A stretch of DNA of 12,664 nt from H111-94 sp034436045. GTDB taxonomy: Bacteria; Chloroflexota; Ktedonobacteria; Ktedonobacterales; Ktedonobacteraceae. The translations under genes and the position numbers were made by a program. Numbering within the stretch: position 1 is the first letter of the stretch; each line of letters starts with the position of its first letter. Below are positions 5,871-12,664 of the stretch, in pieces. Below the pieces are notes generated by a model. The model had not been told where the DNA came from. It made no database searches and worked only from the letters and a program-made list of their open reading frames with translations. The stretch lies in NCBI GenBank assembly GCA_034436045.1, contig DAOTVZ010000301.1, forward strand, positions 1 through 12,664. Reading direction: 5' to 3'.

Positions 5871-8800
5871 ATGCAGAGGACGACGGTTCAGCATTCCCCG
5901 GCTTTTGCCAATATCTATGATGAGCTTACCAGACAATCACAATTACCGCAGCACTCACAGCCGCCACAGCCGTCAAAGGCGGCAACATGGACACGTTCGC
6001 CAGAAGCGGCGGCCTTCAATCGCCCACCACGTATTCTCGTCGCTCCGCCACAGGAGACGGTTGAAATTCCTCGTCCGCCCCGGCGCGAAACCATACCGCC
6101 CGGTCCCAGTTGGCTCTCTCTGTTTCTCCCTCTTCTTTCTGTTATTCTCATGCTTGCTATCTATCTCGTCATCAATCACTCGTCGCCACAAGAACTGGTT
6201 TTCCTGCTACCAATCGCTGTTTTCGCCGTCATGACTCCCATCTCGACCATGCTTAGCACCTATCAGCGCCGACGAGCCATCACCCAGCAGAATAGAGAGA
6301 ATGAGCGCAAATACCGTGCGGCCTTGCAACAATTGCGCGAAAAGTTGTCACAGCAACGCCAAGAACAACGCCGCATCGCTCTGCTAACCGACCCGTACCC
6401 GATAGAACTGGAGCAGCGCATCATCAAGCGGGCGCAGTTGTGGGAACGTCGGCCCACCGACCCGGACTTTCTGGCCGTGCGTGTGGGTAGCGGCGCGCGT
6501 CCTTTCTCCGTCACGCTCAAGATGCCGGAGCTTGATGTCACCGACGAACTCACGCCGGAGATTCAGGCGTTGCAACAGGAGTTTCGTGTGGTCGAGGATC
6601 TGCCCTGCACCGTCTCTTTACCAAAGGTTAAGTCGCTCGGCATTACCGGACGGAGACAGGATGTAGCGGCGCTCGCGCGGGCCATCCTCTGTCAGATCGC
6701 TACCCTGCATGCGCCCGAAGATGTGCGCATCCTGGGTATCTACCCGGCCTCACAGCGCAGAGACTGGGACTGGCTGCGCGCATTACCTCATACCATGCCG
6801 CTCAAAGGCTGGAAGTGCGACCGGCTAACGGCGGTAGGCGAGGATGAGGCTACTATGCTCCTCAATATGATGCTGGAAGAGTTGAGCCAGCGCGCCTCGA
6901 AGAGCGCGGAGCAGCAGACAGACAGTCTATCTTCGACAACCAGTACGTCTCCACAGCCGTTGCCGCACCTGGTTGTCATCGTTCATGACTACGTAGAGGT
7001 ACGCAGACATCCTGCCCTGACCCACGCCTTCAAGTTAGGTGAGCAACTCGGCGTCTCCGTGATTTATCTGGTCGCGCAGCAGCAGGCCATTCCCAGTGAA
7101 TGTCGTGGCGTCGCCTGGCTGGCCGAGGATAATACGCTAACCTACGCCCAGGTCGGTGCGGTGGGCGATACGCTGACGGATGTGCGCGCCGATCTCCTGG
7201 AACTGGAGTACGCCGAGCGCATCAGTCGCAGCTTCAGTACAATTGTTGTTGCCGACGAAGACGACGCGGATAGTGGTCTGCCCACCAACGTGCGTCTGCT
7301 CGATCTGCTCGCTATCGCGCACGCTGACGAGTATCGCCCCAATCAATGGTGGAACAATGGCGCACCCCCGCGTTTTGGGCATCTGCGCGTGCCGATAGGC
7401 ATGGGTCTCAAAGGCCCACTCTGGCTCGACCTGAACGAGTCCGCGCATGGCCCACATGGTATCATCGCAGGTACCACAGGTGCCGGCAAAAGCGAACTGC
7501 TTCAGACACTGATCCTCGGCCTGGCCGTGACGCACCATCCCCATCTGGTCAATTTTGTGCTGGTCGATTTCAAAGGTGGGGCCGCTTTCAAACCCTTTGA
7601 AAAAATCCCGCACACCGTCGGCCTGGTCACAGACTTGAGTGGCAAACTGACCGAGCGTGCGCTGGTGGCTCTCAAAAGTGAACTGCGACGCCGTGAGCAT
7701 ATTTTGAGCCAGGCTAACGTGCGCAAAATCGCCGAATATCAGGCGTTGCACCGACAACATCCCGCCATGTACGAGCCGCTACCTGAACTGCTCATTATCA
7801 TTGATGAATTTGCAGAACTGGCAAAAGAGCATCCTACCTTCATGGAAGGTCTGGTCAGTATCGTGCAGAAGGGCCGTAGCCTGGGCGTACACCTGATTCT
7901 GGCAACGCAGAAACCAACCGGTTCGGTCAACGCCAGCATCTGGTCAAACCTGAAGTTTCGTATCTGCCTGCGTGTCGCTTCGCTGCAAGATAGCCGCGAT
8001 ATGCTGGGCCGTTCCGAGGCTGCCCTACTGCCCAGCACCATCCCCGGTCGGGCCTATTTCCAGATCGGCTCCGAGATCTTTGAGCTATTCCAGAGCGCCC
8101 GTGTGACATTGCCCGCGCAGCTCTCAACGGAGAAATCCTTTGCCCCACATCAGCATGGCTCCGATGAGGCCACCGATCAAAGCGTTCTCATCGATGCGCT
8201 CGCTCCTTATCAGGAGAGCCTCGGTGCAGAACTGTTCCGACCCTGGCCCGCGCCCTTGCCGCATCGTATCAGCCTCAATGAAGTCTATCGCCTCGTGCAG
8301 CGTTATCGTCCACAACAGCACAACGAAAAGCTACCGCCCTATGGCTGGCTTGCCTGTCCGCTCGGTATGATCGATTTTCCCGCCGAACAGCGTCAAGAAC
8401 CCTGGATACTCGCCTTGAGCGAACGCGGTGGTCATGTGCTGATCGCAGGAGCGGCGGGTAGCGGCAAAAGTACCCTTCTGCGCACGCTCATCACTTCGCT
8501 GGTACACACCCACTCGCCGACTCAGCTTCATCTCTATCTGATCGATTTCGGCGGGCAGGCGCTGCGTGTCTTTGAGCAATTACCGCATGTGGGTGGCTTC
8601 TTTACCGAGAATGACGGCGATTATATTCAGCGCCTGCTGCGTAAGCTGGAAGGTATCATCGATGAGCGCAAACGGGAATGCGCAACGCGCCAGATCGATG
8701 ATTTTCTGGCCTATCAGCGACGACGGCTTGACGACAGTAGCCTGCCTGCCATGCCCGCCGTTATGCTCTTTATCGATGGCTTCATGGAGTTCAAACAGGC

Positions 8801-10001
8801 GTATGAGCGCGAGATGGAACATATCATCACTATTGCGCGTCAGGGCCGTAGTTACGGCGTCTATCTCGTGCTGACATTGGATCGCCCGGTTGCACTCTCA
8901 ACGCAACTCATGAGTCTGATCGAACTACGTATCGGTCTGCGCCTGGTTGAAACAACTGACTCACTGGTGCTGCTCGGCAGATATGATGCTGCCCATATCG
9001 ATCCCGCACTCCCTGGGCGCGGCTATATTCGTGGCAAAACCCTGGCTGAAGTTCAGGTCGCTCTGCCCACACCTGGCGAGGATGACGACGAGCAGACACG
9101 CCAGCTTGATTCGCTGGTCACGTTGCTGTCTCAAAATAGCAACGTGCCTCCCCATTTACAGGCACCTCCCATCAAATTACTTCCAGAGTATGTGAGTGCA
9201 GAGACCTTCCTGAATGAAGCGTTCGCTCTCACAGCAGCCAGTGCCCCACCTCTGCCAACGTTGCGTCCATTCGTGGGGATCGAGGACTTTTCGCTGCATC
9301 CCATCGTGCTGGAATTGAGCTATGATACACCACATGCCCTCATCGCTGGTGGCCCCGGTAGTGGACGTACCAACCTGCTTCAGATGTTGCTGCTCACGCT
9401 CTCTTGCCCTGCCTATCAATATACACGCCTCATGTTGGTTGACCTGCGCCGCAATTCGCGTTCGTTACGCCGCTTACCCCATCTACGTTATGTCGATAAT
9501 GAGGAACGGTTAAATGCGCTGGTCGATGATTTAAAAAGCGAACTGCGACAACGCATTATCCAGTTACAAGAGGAAACAGAACAGCTTCAAGACGAGTACG
9601 ATGACCCGGTTGAGGCCAGTATGACGCCGCTAGTGCTGTTCATCGATGACTACGATCAGCTTGCTGCGCTGAGCCGTAATCCGCTCCATGACCTGAAAGA
9701 ATTTCTACTCAAGGCGCGTGAACTCCACCTGCACCTCATAGTGGCCGGTACCCCTGGCGATCTCATGCGCAGCGACCCACTCTTGCAACAAGCGCGCACT
9801 GCACGCCTCGGCATTGTTCTGAGCGGCGATTCGACAGAACCGCCAGTCTTCGGTGTGCGCCTGAGTGATCTTCCACCCGGTCGTGGCCATCTCGTGCGGC
9901 GTAATCAGAAGAGCCTCGTGCAGTTCGCACATATAAAGCCTGAACAGCTTAATCTCTGGCTGGCACGCCTGGCCCCAGCTAAGTTGCTATCTCAGCGTTG
10001 A
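5871..10001 (+). CDS. eccC: EccC-type FtsK/SpoIIIE ATPase of a type VII secretion system
   Basis: 1376 aa, ATG start with AGAGG 10 nt upstream. It is the expected motor that recognises and drives WXG100-type substrates across the cytoplasmic membrane. Order: Pro/Gln-rich tail (1-79), two membrane helices (about 80-101 and 108-128), a coiled, charged stretch (135-170), a degenerate ATPase-like domain (about 250-480, with VVIVHDYVEV), then three FtsK/SpoIIIE domains. Domain 1 has Walker A GTTGAGKS (534-541), VDFKGGAAF (565-573) and Walker B LLIIIDEF (640-647). Domain 2 has GAAGSGKS (860-867) but Gly970 after the Walker B Asp969. Domain 3 has GGPGSGRT (1160-1167, Lys to Arg) and FIDD (1257-1260). 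So only domain 1 looks fully competent for hydrolysis, as in known EccC proteins. No FHA domains are seen, unlike Firmicute EssC. No WXG100, EccB, EccD or EccE gene is in the window. Confidence 0.92.
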   Translation: MQRTTVQHSPAFANIYDELTRQSQLPQHSQPPQPSKAATWTRSPEAAAFNRPPRILVAPPQETVEIPRPPRRETIPPGPSWLSLFLPLLSVILMLAIYLVINHSSPQELVFLLPIAVFAVMTPISTMLSTYQRRRAITQQNRENERKYRAALQQLREKLSQQRQEQRRIALLTDPYPIELEQRIIKRAQLWERRPTDPDFLAVRVGSGARPFSVTLKMPELDVTDELTPEIQALQQEFRVVEDLPCTVSLPKVKSLGITGRRQDVAALARAILCQIATLHAPEDVRILGIYPASQRRDWDWLRALPHTMPLKGWKCDRLTAVGEDEATMLLNMMLEELSQRASKSAEQQTDSLSSTTSTSPQPLPHLVVIVHDYVEVRRHPALTHAFKLGEQLGVSVIYLVAQQQAIPSECRGVAWLAEDNTLTYAQVGAVGDTLTDVRADLLELEYAERISRSFSTIVVADEDDADSGLPTNVRLLDLLAIAHADEYRPNQWWNNGAPPRFGHLRVPIGMGLKGPLWLDLNESAHGPHGIIAGTTGAGKSELLQTLILGLAVTHHPHLVNFVLVDFKGGAAFKPFEKIPHTVGLVTDLSGKLTERALVALKSELRRREHILSQANVRKIAEYQALHRQHPAMYEPLPELLIIIDEFAELAKEHPTFMEGLVSIVQKGRSLGVHLILATQKPTGSVNASIWSNLKFRICLRVASLQDSRDMLGRSEAALLPSTIPGRAYFQIGSEIFELFQSARVTLPAQLSTEKSFAPHQHGSDEATDQSVLIDALAPYQESLGAELFRPWPAPLPHRISLNEVYRLVQRYRPQQHNEKLPPYGWLACPLGMIDFPAEQRQEPWILALSERGGHVLIAGAAGSGKSTLLRTLITSLVHTHSPTQLHLYLIDFGGQALRVFEQLPHVGGFFTENDGDYIQRLLRKLEGIIDERKRECATRQIDDFLAYQRRRLDDSSLPAMPAVMLFIDGFMEFKQAYEREMEHIITIARQGRSYGVYLVLTLDRPVALSTQLMSLIELRIGLRLVETTDSLVLLGRYDAAHIDPALPGRGYIRGKTLAEVQVALPTPGEDDDEQTRQLDSLVTLLSQNSNVPPHLQAPPIKLLPEYVSAETFLNEAFALTAASAPPLPTLRPFVGIEDFSLHPIVLELSYDTPHALIAGGPGSGRTNLLQMLLLTLSCPAYQYTRLMLVDLRRNSRSLRRLPHLRYVDNEERLNALVDDLKSELRQRIIQLQEETEQLQDEYDDPVEASMTPLVLFIDDYDQLAALSRNPLHDLKEFLLKARELHLHLIVAGTPGDLMRSDPLLQQARTARLGIVLSGDSTEPPVFGVRLSDLPPGRGHLVRRNQKSLVQFAHIKPEQLNLWLARLAPAKLLSQR

Positions 10002-10056
10002 TAGAAGCAGCTTATATTAGTCAGCATAAGGGACTTTTCCCTTTCGATCATGCCAT

Positions 10057-10100
10057 CCAGGCTCTTCTCATTTTAGAATAGGAAAGCCCTGGCGCTTTTG
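10057..10100 (+). terminator. Possible terminator after eccC
   Basis: CCAGGCT (10057-10063) pairs with AGCCCTGG (10085-10092) except for one bulged C, and is followed by CGCTTTTGT. The loop is long (21 nt) and the T-run short, so this is only a plausible terminator. A smaller perfect hairpin AAGGGA/TCCCTT lies at 10028-10043 but has no T-run after it. Confidence 0.4.
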
Positions 10101-10111
10101 TATGCCGAAAT

Positions 10112-10166
10112 CTTGTCTCAACCTTGAACGATTCTTGAAAATCTCTTGAGACCTATCCCCTATACT
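10112..10166 (+). promoter_or_regulatory. Pho-box-like array of four 11-bp direct repeats plus -10 element
   Basis: Four consecutive 11-mers start with CTTG: CTTGTCTCAAC (10112-10122), CTTGAACGATT (10123-10133), CTTGAAAATCT (10134-10144) and CTTGAGACCTA (10145-10155). After TCCCC comes TATACT (10161-10166), one mismatch from the -10 consensus, and no normal -35 at the usual spacing. Direct repeats at 11-bp period replacing the -35 and ending just before the -10 are the known layout for PhoB/PhoP-type response regulators. The gene downstream is a phosphoesterase, which fits phosphate control. A 7-bp inverted pair, GTCTCAA (10115-10121) and TTGAGAC (10146-10152), is also present and could instead bind a dimeric regulator. 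Confidence 0.6.
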
Positions 10167-10201
10167 TTTTAGTACAGCAGCGTATGGAGTGCCTAGCGTA
10201 C

Positions 10202-10221
10202 CCGCTCCAGGCAAGGAGCGG
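10202..10221 (+). other. Leader hairpin containing a Shine-Dalgarno-like sequence
   Basis: CCGCTCC (10202-10208), loop AGGCAA, GGAGCGG (10215-10221): a perfect 7-bp stem in the predicted leader of the phosphoesterase mRNA. The AAGGAG at 10213-10218 sits partly in the loop and partly in the right arm, so folding would mask it. I do not recognise a known riboswitch class around it. Confidence 0.45.
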
Positions 10222-10227
10222 CAACAG

Positions 10228-10305
10228 GTGAAAGGATACTGCTTTTACATATGGGCAAACATGGAACAATGCGGGGTGTCACATCCAGTTTCCTCGCCAG
10301 CATGA
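10228..10305 (+). CDS. Possible 25-codon leader ORF overlapping the phosphoesterase start
   Basis: GTG at 10228-10230 lies 9 nt after AAGGAG (10213-10218), a better-spaced ribosome site than that of the main gene. The frame runs 25 codons to TGA at 10303-10305 and overlaps the phosphoesterase start in a different frame. It may be chance. If real, translation of it would open or block the main start at 10251. The peptide shows no known motif. Confidence 0.2.
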   Translation: MKGYCFYIWANMEQCGVSHPVSSPA

Positions 10306-11645
10306 CGGTACTGGCCGTACTGCTGGCTGGATGCACGACTACGCCTTCTAACCCCTCAGTGACCACCACATCGGCAACCGGTATTCACAAGATCAAACAC
10401 ATCATCATTATTTTTCAGGAGAATCGCTCATTCGATACGTATTTCGGCACCTATCCAGGGGCTGATGGTATCCCTATGCAAAACGGCGTACCGACCGTGT
10501 GCGTACCCGACCCACGCATTAACGAGTGCGTCAAGCCCTACGTCGATCATAACGATGTTAACGGCGGTGGCCCACACGCAGCCGCTGCCTCACAGGCTGA
10601 CATCGACGGCGGCAAGATGGACGGTTTTATTAAACAGGCCGAACAGGGCAAACGCGGCTGTAGCGATCCGACGAACCCTGTCTGCACTAATGGGGCTAGA
10701 ATCGACGTCATGGGCTACCACGTGCAGAGCGACATTCCCAACTACTGGTCTTATGCGCAACATTTCGTGCTACAGGATCATATGTACGAGGCCGTTCACT
10801 CGTGGAGTTTCCCTTCGCACCTCTTCCTGGTTTCGGCCTGGTCGGCGGACTGTCGCAACGCGCAAAATCCGCTGAGCTGTACCAGCGCGCTGATGCCCAA
10901 AAATCGTACCGCGAAGGACCCGACACCCTTCGCCTGGACGGACATCACCTATCTGCTCGACAAGCAGCACGTGAGCTGGGTCAACTATCTCGATCAGGGT
11001 GCGAATCCCCTGGATGATGTCAATTTCAAGGGCAATGGGAGCGTGGTGCCCAAAATCTGGAACGTCCTGCCCGGTTTTAGCGACGTGCATCAGGATAATC
11101 AACTGAGCAATATTCAGACGCTCAACAACTTCTTTACAGCGGCTAAAGCCGGAACGTTGCCCGCCGTCTCGTGGATCTTCCCCAATCCGCAAGATAGTGA
11201 GCATCCACCCGCCAAAGTCAGTGTGGGCCAGAGCTATGTCACTAACCTGATCAACTCGGTTATGCAAAGCCCTGACTGGGATAGCAGCGCCATCTTCCTG
11301 ACCTGGGACGACTGGGGCGGCTTCTACGACCATGTGGTACCACCCTACGTCGATACGCTCGGCTACGGTATTCGCGTTCCTGGCCTGGTCATCAGTCCCT
11401 ACGCGAAGCAGGGCTACATCGATCATCAGACGCTCAGCTTCGACGCCTACCTGAAGTTCATCGAGGATGACTTCCTGAATGGTCAACGCCTCGACCCTAA
11501 AACCGATGGTCGCCCCGACAGTCGTCCCGTCGTGCGCGAGAATGTGCCCCAACTCGGTGATCTCACGCAAGACTTCGACTTCAACCAGACCCCGCTTCCT
11601 CCGCTCGTCCTACCCGTACATCCACAAACCACGCTGGTAGGGTGA
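10251..11645 (+). CDS. Secreted phosphoesterase-family lipoprotein (phospholipase C / acid phosphatase type)
   Basis: 464 aa. Hydrolyses phosphate esters outside the cytoplasm; whether the substrate is a phospholipid or a small phosphomonoester cannot be told from the sequence. A lipoprotein signal occupies residues 1-27, with lipobox LAGC (25-28) and Cys28 as lipidation site. There is no twin-arginine motif, unlike many bacterial phospholipases C. A Thr/Ser/Pro linker leads to HIIIIFQENRSFDTYFG (50-66), the family's N-terminal active-site motif. SFPSHLF follows near residue 186, and TWDDWGGFYDHV at 351-362 supplies metal-binding acidic and His residues. The length fits a single catalytic domain. 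ATG 10251 is the first possible start in frame; its AAAGGA (10231-10236) is distant at 14 nt, and Met7 (10269) is an alternative that keeps the signal peptide. Preceded by a Pho-box-like array and closed by a strong terminator, so apparently monocistronic and perhaps phosphate-regulated. Confidence 0.9.
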   Translation: MGKHGTMRGVTSSFLASMTVLAVLLAGCTTTPSNPSVTTTSATGIHKIKHIIIIFQENRSFDTYFGTYPGADGIPMQNGVPTVCVPDPRINECVKPYVDHNDVNGGGPHAAAASQADIDGGKMDGFIKQAEQGKRGCSDPTNPVCTNGARIDVMGYHVQSDIPNYWSYAQHFVLQDHMYEAVHSWSFPSHLFLVSAWSADCRNAQNPLSCTSALMPKNRTAKDPTPFAWTDITYLLDKQHVSWVNYLDQGANPLDDVNFKGNGSVVPKIWNVLPGFSDVHQDNQLSNIQTLNNFFTAAKAGTLPAVSWIFPNPQDSEHPPAKVSVGQSYVTNLINSVMQSPDWDSSAIFLTWDDWGGFYDHVVPPYVDTLGYGIRVPGLVISPYAKQGYIDHQTLSFDAYLKFIEDDFLNGQRLDPKTDGRPDSRPVVRENVPQLGDLTQDFDFNQTPLPPLVLPVHPQTTLVG

Positions 11646-11655
11646 TGATATAGTA

Positions 11656-11692
11656 ATGCAGGGATGCTATCAACGCATCCCTGCATCTTTTT
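11656..11692 (+). terminator. Rho-independent terminator of the phosphoesterase gene
   Basis: A perfect 12-bp stem, ATGCAGGGATGC (11656-11667) with GCATCCCTGCAT (11675-11686), has a 7-nt loop and is followed by CTTTTT. It lies 10 nt past the stop codon. It separates convergent genes, and on the minus strand the same stem could slow transcripts from the propeller gene, though no T-run follows on that side. Confidence 0.92.
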
Positions 11693-11777
11693 AATCCTCA
11701 TTGAGACGCAACGCCTGGTTGGTTGAGCGCCTGGCAACCGTCAGGATGATGAGGCAGAGCAGAGCGACTTTAATCAT
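11691..11777 (-). CDS. Small hydrophobic 28-aa ORF coupled to the propeller gene
   Basis: Starts with an ATG (11775-11777) that overlaps the TGA of the propeller gene (11774-11776) as ATGA, the classic arrangement for translational coupling. It ends at TAA 11691-11693, directly at the edge of the terminator stem. The peptide is MIK followed by a hydrophobic core VALLCLIILTVA, then RR and a polar tail ending LNED, so it could be a single short membrane helix with a positive flank. It has no recognised family. It has no separate ribosome site. A ribosomal frameshift from the propeller gene, giving it a C-terminal membrane tail, is another possibility. Chance is not excluded at this length. Confidence 0.4.
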   Translation of the reverse strand: MIKVALLCLIILTVARRSTNQALRLNED

Positions 11778-12664
11778 GGATTAGCAACGTTAGGAGGGGT
11801 ACCATAGACGATTTTCCAGACCCCATTCTGGTATTCGCTCACAATATTGTTCATACCAACCGACCACCCTTCCTGTGCTGAAAGCATAAAAACACTTTCC
11901 GTAGCACCGGGTGCCAGATACTTCTGTGGGTTTAGCCAGACTAGCTCTCCCTGCGTATAATGCATAATGCTACCCTCTGTTCCTATCCAGCCCTCATCTG
12001 ATGAAGACAGAAAGACACTATAGAGATCAGATTTGAAAGGACTATTAAGCATGTTCCAGGATGTTCCATTATAGCGAATAACTGTACCATTCTGGCCGAC
12101 CGCCCACACATCTTGCGGAGAGAGCATAAAAACGCCATAGAGGGTATTCGCCGATGGAGCCGCTACTTTTCTCCAGGCTCCTTTCACATAATGAAGTAAG
12201 GTACCTGTGCTTCCCACGGCCCAGCCTTCCTGGGCGGAAGCCATTGAGATGCTGTACAGGTCATTCGTCGTGAGACTGGTCTGCACTGCCCAGGTATGCC
12301 CATTATAATGCAGCAATATTCCGCCATACCCAACGGCCCAACCATCGTTTGCCGAAGTCATCGCAACACTGCGTAGTACGGCGCTGGTTGGCGAGTTAAA
12401 CGTGTTCCACGTTTGTCCATTATAATGAAGAATAAATCCGCTATAACCGACGGCCCAGCCATCAGTTGCAGAGAGCATAGAGACACCAAAGAGCGGAGTA
12501 GAGACGGCTGTATTGCTCCATTGCCGCCCATTATAATGCAGGACAGTACCCGCGACTGGTGAACCCCGCATGTTAAATTGACCACCAACGGCCCAGACAT
12601 CGCTTTGTGACAAAGCCTGTACACTATAGAACGTCGGAAAAGGCAAGTAGGGCGGTGGAGTAAG
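11774..12664 (-). CDS. YCF48-like seven-bladed beta-propeller protein, 5' end outside window
   Basis: At least 296 codons, open to the right edge. The first in-frame start-like codon, TTG at 12646, is probably not the true start: the frame continues upstream through LTPPPYLP, typical of a linker after a signal or membrane segment that lies off the window. The whole visible part is about seven repeats of 38-46 residues with the pattern (Y/F)SV.(M/L)S..(D/E)GWAVG..G.(I/L)LHYNG..W. This fits a seven-bladed propeller of the YCF48/BNR-like group. YCF48 itself is a photosystem II assembly factor in phototrophs; in non-phototrophic Chloroflexota such repeats occur in secreted proteins of unknown role, so no photosynthetic function should be read into it. 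The blades are similar at DNA level (cattataatg recurs at 12301, 12418 and 12531), hinting at duplication of blades. Confidence 0.85.
   Translation of the reverse strand, partial: LTPPPYLPFPTFYSVQALSQSDVWAVGGQFNMRGSPVAGTVLHYNGRQWSNTAVSTPLFGVSMLSATDGWAVGYSGFILHYNGQTWNTFNSPTSAVLRSVAMTSANDGWAVGYGGILLHYNGHTWAVQTSLTTNDLYSISMASAQEGWAVGSTGTLLHYVKGAWRKVAAPSANTLYGVFMLSPQDVWAVGQNGTVIRYNGTSWNMLNSPFKSDLYSVFLSSSDEGWIGTEGSIMHYTQGELVWLNPQKYLAPGATESVFMLSAQEGWSVGMNNIVSEYQNGVWKIVYGTPPNVANP

Noticed and set aside
5764..6234. 156-aa plus-strand ORF overlapping the start of eccC
   Set aside because: It overlaps eccC in another frame over most of its length, has His/Arg/Ser-rich composition typical of a shadow frame and no motif.
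7137..7760. 207-aa antisense ORF inside eccC
   Set aside because: It lies opposite the conserved first ATPase domain, and long antisense frames are expected opposite GC-rich coding sequence.
10028..10043. AAGGGA/TCCCTT hairpin as the eccC terminator
   Set aside because: The stem is only 6 bp and no T-run follows; the imperfect hairpin at 10057-10092 is a slightly better candidate.
10770..11570. 266-aa antisense ORF inside the phosphoesterase gene
   Set aside because: It is a mirror frame of a well-supported gene with strong family motifs; its own sequence shows no recognisable domain.

Overview
This window looks like chromosomal DNA from a Chloroflexota bacterium, most plausibly class Ktedonobacteria. 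That placement is an inference from four things: a Gram-positive-style helicase-loader set beside dnaB, an EccC-type secretion ATPase, a YCF48-like propeller protein, and moderately high GC with REP-like palindromes. No rRNA or other phylogenetic marker is present to prove it.

Left part (1-5369), all leftward. A replication cassette is transcribed in the order dnaB, DnaD-domain protein, DnaC/DnaI/IstB-like AAA+ ATPase. The genes are packed (15-nt gap, then a 13-nt overlap) and read as one operon supplying the replicative helicase and two candidate loading factors. dnaB is interrupted by a 429-residue intein with a LAGLIDADG-type homing endonuclease, at the conserved RESG/SIEQD site. Downstream of the operon (1-342) lies a non-coding repeat field: four and a half tandem 50-bp units, each able to form a hairpin, framed by copies of a 20-nt palindrome.

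Centre (5370-5870). This is a 501-bp divergent intergenic region. It holds a good extended -10 promoter for dnaB and at least six DnaA-box-like 9-mers within 166 bp, two of them perfect TTATCCACA. It is a candidate replication origin or a DnaA-controlled regulatory region. Transcription diverges from it.

Right part (5871-12664). A 1376-residue membrane-anchored EccC/FtsK-SpoIIIE type VII secretion ATPase reads rightward. Next comes a secreted phosphoesterase-family lipoprotein (phospholipase C/acid phosphatase type). Its promoter region carries four CTTG(A/T) direct repeats at exact 11-bp period ending 5 bp before a TATACT -10, which is the architecture of a Pho box. The gene ends at a strong Rho-independent terminator. 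Converging on it from the right edge is a seven-bladed YCF48-like propeller protein whose 5' end is outside the window. A 28-codon hydrophobic mini-ORF is coupled to its stop codon by an ATGA overlap.

The best candidates for something not yet described are the DnaA-box cluster beside an intein-bearing dnaB primosome operon, and the Pho-box-like array ahead of the lipoprotein phosphoesterase.
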